The notes under the pieces were generated by a model, which worked only from the letters and a program-made list of their open reading frames with translations, was not told the origin of the DNA and searched no databases. 64,000 nt of DNA from Perognathus longimembris pacificus (taxonomy: Eukaryota > Chordata > Mammalia > Rodentia > Heteromyidae), in the NCBI RefSeq assembly GCF_023159225.1, contig NC_063168.1, positions 45,270,562 through 45,334,561 of the forward strand. The letters run 5' to 3'. The position numbers and the translations under genes were made by a program. Of the stretch, positions 33,770 through 46,131 are shown piece after piece; the stretch's first letter is position 1, and every line of letters starts with the position of its first letter.

Positions 33770-33881
33770 CAACTAACATTCATTGGATGCTTACTATATT
33801 ATGTATTGGCCTTGAAGCAAATACTTTATGTGTATTGTTACATTTAGTCCTCATAACAATCCTATGGGATGGAAACCCCTG

Positions 33882-33925
<44 letters not shown>

Positions 33926-33965
33926 TAAAGAGAAGAAAGCTAAAGTTCAAGAAATTAGTGGGGAA
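33770..33965 (+). mobile_element. MIR with internal (CA)n
   Basis: MIR 5' and core ('cattcattggatgcttacta', 'cctcataacaatcctatggg') is interrupted by a CA run (33884-33923). The core continues with 'agagaagaaagctaaagt'. Confidence 0.65.
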
Positions 33966-33999
33966 AAAAACACACACAGTTACGCAATGCTGGGATCCC

Positions 34000-34549
34000 T
34001 GCATTATTAATTCTTAGTCATTGTCTTCCCGTGGAGTACAGGATGTGCTAGTTTTCTGAAGCACCCAACAAAAGATGAGCCATGAAAAAGCCTAACTCTA
34101 AACTTGTCTATGGTCTCTGTCCTCTTCCCTTAGTTTTTCCCCTTTATTAGTCAGAACTGAGTGGTGAGGACATAGAAGTGAAGTTTTTAGAATCAGAATC
34201 AGTGATGAGCACTTCTTCTGCCATGTTTGGGGCTTGTTTTTGTGACTTGGACTACTGACCACTTCCCCTTGTCCCTAGCTAGAACTGGCTGCCATGGAAG
34301 ATTGCAATGTCTTAAAGGACACAGAAGAGCTTGAGAGAATCTTTTAAAATTTCCTGCTTTGTCTGGCTCAGGACAGATGATTGAACTCATGCATTTACAT
34401 TCCCTTCATCTAAATTCTTACTCAAAGATGATTAAAGACATACAAGAGAGTAGATGGGAGAAACCATTCATAGGCCAGAGAATCTGATGACTTTCTGGAA
34501 AAGAGAAGGTGGATAAGACTTTATTTTCAGGTAAATACAGAGCAAAGGG
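34000..34549. other. No feature recognised
   Basis: Unique-looking flank of the LTR insertion. Confidence 0.35.
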
Positions 34550-34555
34550 ATTGGG

Positions 34556-35080
34556 TGTTGGGATCCAGCCTTTGGACTTGACGGGGGACTTGACGTCCTT
34601 CCCCCCAGCCCTGGGGGAATAGGGAAGCAGGCTATGGTTCTCTGGGTCCGGAACCAGAAGAACTGGCTTTGCACCCAGCCCCCAACTCTCTCGCCAGCCC
34701 AGGCGCCCCCCAGCCTCTCCCTGGCACGGCGCTTTTGAGTGACGTTAACTCAAGAGGGGGTCATGTGATAAGCTCTCAGCCTATCAGCGTCCTGGCTGAT
34801 CGCTTTCCCTTCCTATCACTTCCCTTTACCCCGGCCTTAATAAATCAGATAGCTCTTGAAGCTTCTCGGAGACTCGCATATGCCTGGCTTTCTTTACCGG
34901 TAAGGAGGTGGGTAAGCATTCTTGTTAGGCCACGCGCAAGTGAGGTCAGTGCTGACTTCCCCGCTCCATCCTGGCCCTACCTGCCCGCCGGGTGACCAGG
35001 AGAGAGGGTGAAAAAGGGGGTGGTGAGAAACGTAACTGAGCCTTGAACCCCACGCCAGGGGAGGCGACCCGAGCCCGACA
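34556..35080 (+). mobile_element. Solo LTR of a class II-like endogenous retrovirus
   Basis: 525 bases begin TG ('tgttgggatccagcc', reminiscent of rodent ERVK/IAP LTR starts) and end CA ('cgagcccgaca'). They are flanked by a perfect 6-bp duplication ATTGGG (34550-34555 and 35081-35086), the size expected for ERVK-type integrases. The LTR is GC-rich compared with its flanks and has an AATAAA polyadenylation signal at 34839-34844. There is no primer-binding site or internal region, so recombination between two LTRs has removed the provirus. It could still act as promoter, enhancer or poly(A) site. Family name not assigned. Confidence 0.85.
34839..34844 (+). promoter_or_regulatory. LTR polyadenylation signal
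   Basis: AATAAA inside the solo LTR, about 240 bases before its 3' end, in the sense orientation. Confidence 0.6.
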
Positions 35081-35135
35081 ATTGGGGACTCAAATGCATA
35101 CACATAAAAGATGAAAGCAAAATTGGGAAAGAAAC

Positions 35136-35228
35136 CACAAAGGAAAAGAAGAAGAAAGGAAGGGAGGGAAGGAAGGAAAGAAAGAGAGGAAGGAAAGAAA
35201 GAGAAGGAAGGGAGGGAGGGAGGGAGGA
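35136..35228 (+). repeat. Purine-rich (GGAA/GAAA/GGGA)n
   Basis: All-purine run of tetranucleotide variants just after the LTR. Confidence 0.9.
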
Positions 35229-35289
35229 CTAGAATTGTTAGAGGAAAGATGATATGTTAGGAAGATAATCTTCAACTATAAATCAAACT

Positions 35290-35925
35290 AAAATGCAACA
35301 TGACTTCTAAAAGATGAGGGAGCATAAGAAAATGAAGTCCGTTTGACCTTGATGTTATGGTTTCTTTGAGCATTATTACAGCTTCTCTAAGAATCCAAAA
35401 ATAATATTTGGGTACACTGAAAATATTATTTTAAAGGTCATAATATTAAAAATTTGACAAAAGTTTTCTGATTTTTATAATTTGTCCACAGAGAAACTAT
35501 AAAATTTAATTATGGTTACAGACACAGTAGAAAACTTATAACCCTGAACAGAGTAAAAAGTAAGACTTTAACTGACAGATTGGCAAGAAAGTAGAGGAGG
35601 ACAAATTACAAATGTTAATACCTCATTGCTATTGTAGAAAATTGACGTTGTCTAAACTTGACTGTGTAAGAACTAAATGTTGACGTGTATTATATACAGT
35701 TGTAGAGGTAATCACAAAAGAAACAATAATAAAAAATACAAGTAAAAAATCTGGGAATGGAAGGAAGATGAAAAGTCACATAAAGGAGCTAAATTTCCTT
35801 ATCTTTGACAGTAAGGAGTCGATTCAGAAGATCTAAATTCAGGAAGTCAAAAAACAAATTATCCCAATATTATTCTGAATGCTCACAGTGGCCAAGAGAA
35901 GAATTAAAAATAGATAGCTTTTGTC
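35290..35925. other. No feature recognised
   Basis: AT-rich sequence. Parts could be very old LINE sequence, but I cannot support that. Confidence 0.3.
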
Positions 35926-35929
35926 TGTA

Positions 35930-36400
35930 CTAGAGAAAAACTGTAGCCCTTATACCAGGAAGTAGTTCAGTGTTATGCACTGCAGCTTCATGCAGTAAGA
36001 GTGAAAAATTGGGTATATCTAAATATTAATCATCCATAAATACACTGTCATATTAGATGGCAATTTAAAGGAGTAAAGTGGAGATATATACATATATATG
36101 CCCTAACATAGAAAGATATGTAAAACATACTGTTTAGTCAAAAAGCAATCATCTTTACTGGTTAACAAATGTAATATATACCATTTAGGCCAAATAAAAA
36201 CCAAACAAGCAGACCTGTGAAGATCATACAGAAAACCAACCATTGTTAACAGGGTAGGTATCTCTGAGAGACAGTCAAGAGGGCCTGTAGCTCTGTCTGG
36301 ATGGCTTGAAATTTTAGCAAGAAAATGTACATGATTTGTATGACTTGGAACTGATCATTTTTAAATAGTTGCCACTCGAATGTAGCAGATGGAGCAGAAT
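35930..36400 (+). mobile_element. Old LINE-1 3' end (L1ME-like)
   Basis: Diverged end of ORF2 and 3' UTR: 'catccataaatacactgtca', 'agatggcaatttaaaggagt', then 'aaagatatgtaaaacatact'. Confidence 0.5.
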
Positions 36401-36479
36401 GCATAGCTCTTTCATGTAATATCACTATATGATATATCAATTTCTTTTTTATTGTATGTACATATTACATTAAAAGAAC

Positions 36480-37190
36480 AATTTTAAATAATAACCAAAA
36501 GAAAACCCAGGTTTTCCACTCCTTTATTTGCAGAAAACTTCATAGAACAATGTTGCTGCAGGCTGTTCTGAAGACCAAAGGTTGCCCTCCCACCAGTCTC
36601 ATAAATGATGATTATTTATGACTACTCTGTGACATCAATATGTGCAGCTATTTACCATTTCTGCTGGGAGGATAGATGTTCACATTCATATGAGACAAAA
36701 ACAAATCAAGATTCAAGTAGACAGGCTGCTGTGGGCTTGGGGACTAGAAGAGCAAAAATAAAAATAAAAAACAAACCTAGCAACATGCTCTAGTAAATCA
36801 CTTCTCTTTTCTGTCTTGTTCTTAAGAAAGAATTCAACAACCTCATCTGGATTGCAGACATTTTTATGTACTCACCACTGAGTTAAAAAAAAAAAACATG
36901 AAAAAATATTTGGCAGAGCTGGCCTCAGGACTGGAAGTTAAATTGTAAACATGGTGTATCTTTTTGTTCAGGGCTCAATATTACAGTGTATATTATCACT
37001 TCAATAATTTCAGTCATGGATTTTTCCCTTTTTTTCCTTATCTTTTTGAACCATCTCTTGGGAAGTTTCAAAATTTTACCAGCTGTCCTGTATTTTACTT
37101 AAGACTAAATGAGATCGTTTCAATCTTAGGATAAGAGTTGGGGGGGTTGTTTGTTTTGCTTTTGGTTTTAGGGTTTTTGTTTGTTTTGTT
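36480..37190. other. No feature recognised
   Basis: AT-rich. G/T simple sequence follows at about 37140-37190, next to a SINE tail. Confidence 0.3.
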
Positions 37191-37191
37191 T

Positions 37192-37408
37192 TTCCCCAGT
37201 ATTGGGGCTTGAACTCAGAGCCTAGACACTGTCCTTTACCTTGTTTGCTTAAGGCTTATGTGTTACCACTTGAGTCCACTTCCAGTTTTTGGCGGTTAAA
37301 GGTAAGTCTCAAAGAAAGTCTTGCCTGCACTGATTTTAAACTGTTTTGCACATCTCTGCCTCCTGAGTAGGTAGGGTTGTAAACATGAGCCACCAACACC
37401 CACCTAGA
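37192..37408 (-). mobile_element. 7SL-Geo SINE
   Basis: Reverse copy ('ccagtattggggcttgaact' to 'atgagccaccaacacccacc') with a G/T-rich tail on its left. Confidence 0.8.
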
Positions 37409-37787
37409 ATATTTCTTTTGATTCTTACTCAATTTTGGACCTCCTGACATCTTGAATCAAAGCAAATGAAACAGAGAAGCCTCATTTCACCGTTTTGTTC
37501 TTCCAAACCTTGAGGTATGGGCTGAATTGAATTTTAATCTTCTGTTGTTGGTCTTCTAGGGACAATTCAGTTGAGGAAAACCTAGAATGTTTTCTAAAGT
37601 TAGTACAACTAATTTTGGATAAGAAGCAATTTTGAGCATTCCTGTTTGTTTTACCTATAAAGTGATTAACACTAATAAGTGTTTAAGTTAATAATTTAGT
37701 AACAGATTTTGTTCACAAGCAATATTATTTAAGCCTTCAACAGCTTTATGAAGCTAGTTATTATTACTACCTTTTGAAAAAAGAGGA

Positions 37788-38002
37788 GGCTGGATACAGT
37801 AGCCCATACCTGCAACCCAGGCTACACAGGAAGCAGAGGGAGGATGATCTCAAGTTCAAAACTGTCCCAGGCAAAGTTAGCAAGATCCTATCCAAAATAC
37901 AAACTATGATGGAAAAAAAGGTGGGGGAGGGGGAACTCAAGTGATAGAGTGCTTACCTAGCAAGCAGGAGGTCCTGGCTAAATCTCCAGTACTAAAAACT
38001 GA
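37788..38002 (+). mobile_element. 7SL-ID SINE
   Basis: 7SL half ('ggctggatacagtagcccat') then ID-like half ('aactcaagtgatagagtgct', 'cctagcaagcaggaggtcct'). Confidence 0.7.
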
Positions 38003-38482
38003 GGTGAGAAAGGTTAGCAACTTCAACCTAGAGATGCATCACAACAAACACTGTCCATACAATTGTTTAACACAATGGGAGATCTTTATTAAAGACAGGC
38101 GATCTTTATTAAAAATGCTTCCAGTGCCTTTGTTTCCAGAGACTCTAATGAAAAGGGCTCTTAATGGACCCCTTTGAAATATCCAACCCCTTTCAGATTC
38201 TTATAAAAGGAGGACACTGTAAATCGCTTTTGAACCTGTGGAAACAAAGTGCCCTCATCTTTGGCATTAGGCTCTGGAGGCTAACCCTATTCTATACGAA
38301 GGGCAGTACACCAGAGAAGTGAGTGACACTTGAAAAGAAGATCCATAAATGTGTCTTCTCTCAGTTTGAACCCATCCTCCTCCTCAATCCTTGGCTTTGA
38401 TATACTCAGGAAAATTCAGTCTAGAATCTTTCCTAGAACCAAGTAAGGAAGATTTTAAAAGAAAAATCAAAGCAGCTCCACG

Positions 38483-38675
38483 CTGGGGAGCTCTCAGGTG
38501 TGATCATAGCTACTCCGGAGGCAGAGATCTGAAGATTTCAGCTCAAAACCAGCCTAAGCAGAAAAGTCCTTGAGACTCTTATCTCCAATTAACTGGCAAA
38601 AAGGCAAAAGTAGAGGTGTGGCTGAAGTGGTATAGCATCAACCCTAAGTAAAAAAGCCAAGAAAGAGCTCACAGG
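38483..38675 (+). mobile_element. 7SL-Geo SINE
   Basis: Diverged copy: 'atagctactccggaggcaga' then the Geo part 'ggtgtggctgaagtggtata'. Truncated at the 3' end. Confidence 0.7.
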
Positions 38676-38679
38676 ACCA

Positions 38680-39655
38680 CTCTCACTTGAGCTCTGCCCA
38701 ACCCTGATATTTACCCCATGCCCCTATATTTGGACCATGCTCAAAGGCCTCAAAGTTTGTTGTTTGGTATATTACATAACACCTTCATTCATTCCATTCA
38801 TTTTCCTGTCCTGTGTGCCACCCCCTTTATCAAACAGGTAATGCTATTCCAGTGAGATCTAGACCAGTCCTCCAAGCCCTTCTCCTTCTCCATCTCTCCC
38901 CACAGTGAACTGATCTCATTCTCTGTTTCATTTGCTTTGATTCAAGATGTCCATCTCTTCCATAGTGTGCTTGTCTGAAAAAAAAAAACAGTCCCTGTAA
39001 TACTTTAAGGCTGAGAATAGAATTTTCTCCTCCCTCCCAAATTAAGCACTTATAGTTCCTTCACTACTAAAAATACCCACACCTAAAAAGAAAACTTCTC
39101 CCACCTTCTTTTTCCCACCAATTTGTCACAAGCATTCTCCTACCTAAATTTTCTACGGAATCTTATTTTATTTTTTGATACATGCAGCTTCCTTCTCAAA
39201 GTTTCAAATTTGAGTTATATTTCCCTATCTTCCCATGTAGGTTTTCTCCAATTGTTCAACATCGTGAGCATCTTCTATCTAACTCTGTACCCAAAAGGCG
39301 GGATTTCTCTATCACAAAGAATTTAGCCTGATCAACTAGGAGGAAAACCCAGAAAGTCTGTTATGCAACTCTATTTTCTCTGCAGGCCCCTGATGACCCT
39401 CCTTCTAACACTAGCTGCTGTCCTTGGCTTGTAGTCATCAGTCTGGAACCTTATTTTGGGAGAATGGACTCAGAGAAAGAATTTGAGAGCAAATAAATCT
39501 TGATATTTGTTTTTAAGAAATTACTTTTATTACATCTATCTATTCTCATCAGCTTGGAAGTTGGCAAAACTTTAACCCAATCTTCTTGGAAATTTTTTGA
39601 GAATTTTGTCTTGGCAATCATTGAGGTAATTGAGTTTCTTTAAAAAAAATTATTA
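38680..39655. other. No feature recognised
   Basis: Unique-looking sequence. No exon signal that I trust. Confidence 0.35.
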
Positions 39656-39664
39656 TAACTGTTA

Positions 39665-39890
39665 GCTGGGTACTGGTGGCTCACACCAGTAATCCTAGCT
39701 ACTCAAGAGGCAAAGATCTAAACACCGTGGTTTGAAGCCAGCCCAGGCAAGAAAGTCCATGGGACTCTTATCTCCAATAAACTACCAAAAAAGCTGGAAG
39801 TGGAGCTATGGCTCAAATGGTAGAGTACTAACATTGAGCAAAAGGAGCTCAGGGAAATCACCCAGGCCCTGAGTTCAAGCTGCAGGACCA
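39665..39890 (+). mobile_element. 7SL-Geo SINE
   Basis: Complete copy ('gctgggtactggtggctcac' to 'ttcaagctgcaggacc'). The flanks keep an imperfect target duplication related to aattattataactgtta. Confidence 0.85.
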
Positions 39891-40241
39891 TAATAAAAAT
39901 ATTATAATTGTTGATGTGCTCATTGATTAGTCATACAGTTTAATGGGATGTAGTGACAGTTCTATACATGCTGTTGAATCATGATGATGAAGAGAATTGT
40001 GGAAATGAAAGCACAAAGTTTCAATGAGCAAGCACTGACTTTGACTAAGGCATCATTCTATTGGCCAAACCTCCTAGCCCAGAAACAATAGTACAGAGCT
40101 GAGTCACTGTAGTAATTCAGAAGAAATTCAGGAAATTAGTGCTTACCCTGTCTCCCTGCAGTGTGATCCAGCCCTATATATACATCCCATTCTTCCTGCA
40201 TCTGTGAAAAGCAGAATTTACAAGCTTTCTGCAATTAAAAA

Positions 40242-40346
40242 GCACTGGATACAGTGGCTCATAACTGAAATTCTATCAAATCAGAAGGTAGAGATCTGGA
40301 GAGTTACAGTTCAAGGCCAGCCCTGACAAAAATTCCATGATATCAA
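40242..40346 (+). mobile_element. 7SL left monomer only
   Basis: 'actggatacagtggctcata' to 'ttcaaggccagccctgacaa'. No Geo half follows. Confidence 0.6.
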
Positions 40347-40813
40347 CCAGGCTAAATTCCTTTTTTTCATCAGTGCACCTGCTATTTGTACTAAATAACT
40401 TTTCTCCCTTTCAATATTAAGGCCTTGCTCATATTCACAATTAGTAAAGACATTCTGTTAAACATGCAATCTATAGAAAGTTTTCCTTTAGTGGAATTCT
40501 CCAATGGGCTTTTGACCCTGTGTTGAGAGTTAATACTCTAAGTGCTATGATAGGAGATTGTTCTTCAAAGGGCCCCAGATATACATAGATACATATAGAT
40601 ACTGACACTTTGATATACATATGATACAGATATAGATGTAGATGTAGATATACATAGACATAGATCTCAAACTTTTACCACCCACAAGAAAACTATTTTC
40701 TGCATTTTTTCTGTGTCCAGATTTCATTTATAAAGTTTGTATAGTATTCCTTTGTATGGATGCATTATAAATGACCCAATTCTCTATTTAAGCATATTCC
40801 TACTATAAAAATG

Positions 40814-40995
40814 CTGGGGGCCAGGAATGTGGCTTAGCAGTAGTGTGCTTGCCTAGCATGCATGAAGCACCACATAAACAGAAAAGGCCAGAAGTGGCAC
40901 TGCAGTTCAAGTGGTAGAGTGTTAGCCTTGAGCAAAAAGAAGTCACCCAGAGTGCTCAGGCCCAGAGTCAAAGCCCCAGGACTGACAAAAAAGAA
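40814..40995 (+). mobile_element. IDL-Geo SINE with internal deletion
   Basis: The ID half jumps from 'gcatgcatgaagca' to 'ccacataaacag', losing about 20 bases that include box B. The Geo half is complete. Confidence 0.85.
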
Positions 40996-41009
40996 AAAAA
41001 AAATGCTGG

Positions 41010-41215
41010 AAAGAGCATCCTAGCTACTGAGGAGGCTGAAACTAGAGGATCAAGGTTTAAAGCCAGCCCACAAAAGCAAGATAAACCAAAAGACCCATCT
41101 CCAATTAGGCAGCAAAAAGCCAAAAGTAGAGCAGTGGCTCAAATGGTAGAGCAATAGCTAAGGGACAGTGTCCAAGCCCTGAGTTTAAGCCCCAGTAAGG
41201 GCATAACAAAAAAAA
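41010..41215 (+). mobile_element. 7SL-Geo SINE, 5'-truncated
   Basis: Starts at 'tcctagctactgaggaggct', almost directly after the IDL-Geo tail. The Geo half ends at 'gtttaagccccag'. Confidence 0.8.
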
Positions 41216-41311
41216 TTTTTTTAAACTGAAGATGAACATCAAAATACATACATCTTTGTATATTTGCTCAGGAAAGTCTAAGAAATGAATAAAAGAAAAT
41301 GCACTTTTTTT

Positions 41312-41378
41312 GTGTGATAAAGGGGATTGAACTCAAGACCTAGTATTATACCACTTGAACTATGCGTTCAGCCCCAAA
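41312..41378 (-). mobile_element. ID-like monomer
   Basis: 'ggggattgaactcaagacct' to 'gttcagcccc', reverse orientation. Confidence 0.55.
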
Positions 41379-41379
41379 A

Positions 41380-43100
41380 TACATTTTAAAAGTTTGGATA
41401 ATAATATCCCTATAGGAAAATTATAGTAATTTGTACTTCCACAAACACTATAGGAAAATGCCTACATCACTACATCGTGCCCAATGTGAGTGTTAGCATT
41501 CCTTTCATTCCTTGACTGTCAATCCTTCCTGACATTTACAGAATCTTCTGTAATACTGTGTCTGCACTTCTATACCTGAGAGGTACTGCAATGCGTTCCC
41601 AGTTTCCTGTTTCTGAGGCAACAGGAATAGACCTCTAGGATCTGGCGTTCTGGGCTCTCAGCAACGGTTGAGAACACAAACACAGCATCGCTTCTTTCCT
41701 CTGACCTCCTCCCATAGATAGTTGGCTTTCCTTTGCAACACCATGTTTCCAGCTCCAGGAAATACTTCATTCAATTCTCCACCTCATCACAAGCAACTGA
41801 AAATTAATTTGTCACTGCTGATATTTTGATTATATAAAAGAAAGCCTTTCTGCACTCTTAATTCTGCAGCTAACACATTTGTTAGCTTTACTAAGCAGTC
41901 CTGAGTGATAAAGGAAGTTATCATTTATTTGGATTCTTTTTCCATTATGATTTCTTGCTAGCTGTCTGACAGCTAACATCTTACCATAGGTAACTCTGCT
42001 TCTCTTTCTTAGAAGATATGGGGGTGGGGGGCAGCAGGGAGGTATGGTTGGACTTATATGCATTGACAAGGATCTCCATATTGGTGAGATTTTTTTTCCA
42101 GTAAATTGAGTACTCAACCAGTTTGTGCTTTAGCCAATCTTACCTCCTTTATCCCCACTTAGTAACTTTAAGCAAACCTATAGAAAGAGGTTATAAGAAC
42201 CAGTAAGTTTCAGAACATACAGTCTGCCCATCTAAACTAGCTTCCTGATTGTGTACAACCCTTTCCAGTCTTTTTTCTCTGCAAGAAAACAGTCTGGTTC
42301 ATATTACCCTTAGTCACATTGCACTCTATCAGCTCTATCTATCCTTGGGGCTATCTGCATAGGCACAAGTCTCTCTCAGATTATCCATGGATCCTGCTTG
42401 TGTTTCTAGCCACTGCACTGAGATCAGAAATGAAGGTGTTTTATTCCCTCTGAAGAAGACAAAGTGAAAGGCAAGCCTTTTAGATAGGTCACCAAGGGCT
42501 ATGGATTTCTTCTGGTTGTAAATCAAGCTGTTGATAAAAAGCAATGAGCATTCCGGGAAGGTATGCCTTTAAGTAGCCCTACCCCAGGACATGATAATAT
42601 ACAGCACATTAAATAAAAGGCAATGGTTACCTGGGCTACAGCCGGGCGGCTCCAGTAATTTTTTTTCAAGTTGTATATTGAAAACTCTAGGAAGTACTTT
42701 TTAAATTATGATCTTCTAGAGGAAGCACTCATTTGCTGGGCACAGGAGGCAAAGAGTTAGCATGCATGGGCTTCAGAAGACTTTCTTCCTGCTTAGCTCT
42801 ACACCACAGAGAGTCTAATGGTGTACAGACAATTTAGAAATGACTACCTTCTGCAGATCCCTACCAACCTGGAAGATTTTTACATAGATTTACTAGCAGT
42901 TGTTTTCATATTGAAGATACTAAAGGATGATTTTATTTGCCAAGTGGCTTCATTTGTTAAAAACAATTTTTCAAACTATACAGTTTTCCCAAGTGCCAGT
43001 AATGGTCATCCCAAAGGGACAGATTGGTCAGATTAGGAGTGAATGTTTTTGCTTCAGAGATCATACATTCAAAGTGAGAGACTGGACTTCCATAAAGCCC
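41380..43100. other. No feature recognised
   Basis: Moderately AT-rich, low in young repeats. The open frames around 42800-43036 have no recognisable family. Confidence 0.35.
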
Positions 43101-43104
43101 AAAC

Positions 43105-43200
43105 CTTGAGGAATCCAGACCCCACTCCATACCTACTGAATCAGCCTCTCATAGGCAGCCTGTGAATCTTCATTTTTGCTAAGTTCTCCAATTGAGATAT
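43105..43200 (+). mobile_element. MER5-type DNA transposon fragment
   Basis: 'catacctactgaatcagcct' and the following 'tgctaagttctcc' match the non-autonomous hAT-type MER5 consensus. Confidence 0.5.
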
Positions 43201-43244
43201 ACCTTCAGACTTGTAACCAACCATCTGGTGCTACTCTTCTTGGC

Positions 43245-43345
43245 TGCATCTATTTTTTATTTTGTGCCACTCAAAGCTGGCACTCTGCCACTTGAGACAG
43301 CTTCACTTCCAGCTTTTTACTGGTTAATTAGATAAGAGTCTCAGA
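43245..43345 (-). mobile_element. 7SL-Geo SINE remnant next to L1
   Basis: Reverse Geo half and the first 7SL bases ('ttaattagataagagtctca') end abruptly where the L1 5' UTR begins. I could not find the missing 7SL part after the L1. Confidence 0.65.
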
Positions 43346-44960
43346 GAGGGAAGATGGCACTGCCACAGTAAGGAGGTACCCCAACTCGCTCCAACTGAAT
43401 AGCGAGCTGGGAACTCCAGCACCCAACACCCCATCAAGAACCCAGCAAACCCAACAACCAGAAGCAACAGAGAAACACAGGAAACAAACAACAACAACAA
43501 CAAAAAAGAAGAAGAAGAAGAGCCTATAACCTACACGGAGCTGGAAAATCTCCAGGGTACCCTCCCCCCACCCGCCAACCCTGGACCGAACAGGGCCAGG
43601 CTGGGAAAGGGGACTCAGCGCCGACAAGTGGGGCCACAGACCTTCAGCCACCAGAGAAGCAACAGCTGAAAAGTCATGCCAGGAGTTCCACGGAGCACAG
43701 ACCAACTGAAACAGATGGCAGCGCGGGACCAAGTGGCCGGGCAGCAACAGGACCGAGCGGCCAGGAACCGGGCGGCACAGACGGGGAGTGCTGGGACCGC
43801 CACCACCAAACAACCGATCGCCACACCCCGGCACCCAGCCCTGAAAAGCCCACAGCAACGTGGGACACACACACAATCCAGGACCAGTAAGTTCCCCATT
43901 GCCCCCTCCCCAAACGGGAGGGAGACCAGCTCTAGCAGAGACCCAAAACCTAGAAAGAAGCTAGAGCTCCCTCCCTATGGCTGAGGGAACAAAGGAGCGC
44001 ACCAAGGCATTGCCCCCCCAAACCCCCAGCAGAGGAGCCAGAACCTGGCCGCACTGGCCCTGCCCCCTCCCCAGCAGGGGCCCGGGGACTGGTAGGCATT
44101 GGAAGCCCCACCTGAGGTGCCTGGTCCTCACCATCTTTTTGAACAACAACCACAGACTCTCGGGTGTACAATACCAGCCCAGCAGGGCCATCTGGGTCTG
44201 ATCACACGCCCCTCTCACAGCGGAGGTGCAGAGTCTGTGGGCACCAACCCGCGCCCAGACACTTGATACTACCGGGGCCCACACATACCATCCCCCACAG
44301 CACTCTCCAACAACTCGGGTCAACACGCCCCCAAAGGAAGCACTAGAGTGCACATGCACATGCCCCCCGGAGGGCCAGCACAGGCCAGAGTGCTAGTCCT
44401 CCAGCAGGAGGATCATCTGCCCAACCCCCTGCGGGAGCACACAAGCAGGCAAGCTGCATCACCTGCCACACAGGTGGGCAGGGCCCCTCAACGGCAGTGC
44501 CTGCTCAGGTGCGTGCCACACAGGCGGGCAGGACCCCCCAGCGGCAGCGCCCACGGTAGGCGCACTCCGCACAGGGGGGCAAGCCACCTCTCAGCAGCAA
44601 TTCTCAATCTGAGAGGTGAGCTCCTCTGACCAAGGTACCCAGTGGAAAAAAGAACCGAAGAAGAGAAAAGCCTCCACGCCACGTTGAATCAGCGACCAGC
44701 AAACCCCCACCAGGGGCACGCTAGGGTCAGCACAACACAGCGGCAGGACACTATCCCGCAGAGAAAGACACAGAACCTACCCACCCCCAAGTGCAGTGAG
44801 GGTGACCACCTTGTCAGCAACCAAGATGGGCACGCTCACCCACTGGGCAGTAAGGTTCAACAGCCAAACTCAAACCCAGAGCCAGGACACAAACAAGTCT
44901 CCCACTGATGGACCAGTGGGAACGAGCACAAAGCCAAACCAGGGAAGCCACCCTCAGATC
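43346..44960 (+). promoter_or_regulatory. LINE-1 5' UTR / internal promoter region
   Basis: About 1.6 kb, rich in G+C and CpG compared with the rest of the window, starting 'ggaagatggcactgccacag'. It includes (AAC)n and (AAG)n runs near 43485-43520. L1 5' UTRs carry a sense RNA polymerase II promoter and often an antisense promoter. Several long open frames here are by-products of base composition. Confidence 0.75.
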
Positions 44961-44965
44961 TCCAG

Positions 44966-46130
44966 ATGCACAAATCACAAAGAAATATAACAAATTTCAT
45001 TAAAGGTCAAGCCAACTCGCCAGCTCCAAAAAGCATCACGACTGAAGAGGAGATGGAGAATAAAAAAACAACTGAGGCTATGTTAGCAGAAATGATGGAA
45101 AGCCTCAGAAACGAAATCAGAAAACAATTCCAGGAGTTCAGAGTGGAAGTCTTGAAGGACATCCAGAAAACCAAGAAATAAATGGAAGCAAAAATGGATA
45201 TAGTGCAAACCTCTATCAAAGAAGACCTTAGCATCCTGAAAAGTGAAATGCATAAAAAAAATAGATTTAAAATACAACTCTTTAAAGGAAGAAATTTCCA
45301 TGATGAGAGCTGATCTGGCAACCATAAATAGCTCTCTGACATCCATAAACTCCACACTTGAATCCACAGCACAAAGAATTGACCATATGGAAGCCAGAAT
45401 CTCTCTCGGATGATGATGCATCCGATAAGAACCAGAAAATTACCTTACTCCAAAAAACGGTAAAGCCCCAGGGCAGACTAATCCAGGAGCTAGTGGACAA
45501 AGACAAGAGATATAATCTGTGCATAATTGGAATAGAGGAAGGAGCCAAATACCAGAGCAGAGGACTAAAAATATTCTCAGTAACGTGATTGCAAAAAACT
45601 TCCCCAATCTCACAAGGGACCCCATCCAGGTAACCAAAGCCTATAGGACACCTGGCAGACCAGATCCTAGAAAAGCCACGCCAAGGCACATAATATTCAA
45701 GACTTCAGATCTCAAGAATAAAGAACAAATTTTGAATGCAGCCAAAGCGAAGAAAGAAATTTATTACAATGGGAAGAGGATCCGAATAACAGCAGACCTC
45801 TCCACACAAACCTACCACACGCGAAGAGGATGGAAGAACACCATCCAGGCCCTACAAGCCAAAAATTGCCAACCTAAAATAAAATATCCAGCTAGGCTGG
45901 AGTTCATATTCGAGGGGAAAACCAGATCTTTCCATAGCAAAGAGGATCTAAAGGAGTATGTGACTAAAAAACCAGCCCTACAGAGAATTCTAAGAGGGGA
46001 ACCCCACCCAACAGAAACTGGACACACAGACAGAAACAGAAAGAAACTACAATTAGCCAGAGTCCAACAGAAAGAGCAGCTCACTAAAGACAAGAAGAAA
46101 AAAAAAAGAGGAAAAACAGCCCAACAAGAA
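44966..46130 (+). pseudogene. LINE-1 ORF1 (RNA-binding chaperone), broken
   Basis: ORF1p normally forms coiled-coil trimers that coat L1 RNA. The N-terminal part opens at 44966 (MHKSQRNITNFIKG...) and reads 71 residues to a stop at 45179-45181. Coiled-coil sequence follows in shifted frames with further breaks. The RRM-like and C-terminal domains remain readable from about 45488 in one frame (YNLCIIGIEEG) and then another (SNVIAKNFPNLTRDPIQVTK, AYRTPGRPDPRKATPRHIIF). The normal stop is lost, so that frame runs on into ORF2 territory to 46565. At least one stop and two frameshifts rule out function. Confidence 0.85.
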
Positions 46131-46131
46131 A

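Noticed and set aside
43328..44682. Several long open frames on both strands (up to 182 residues)
   Set aside because: They lie in the GC-rich L1 5' UTR, where stop codons are rare. No domain is recognisable.
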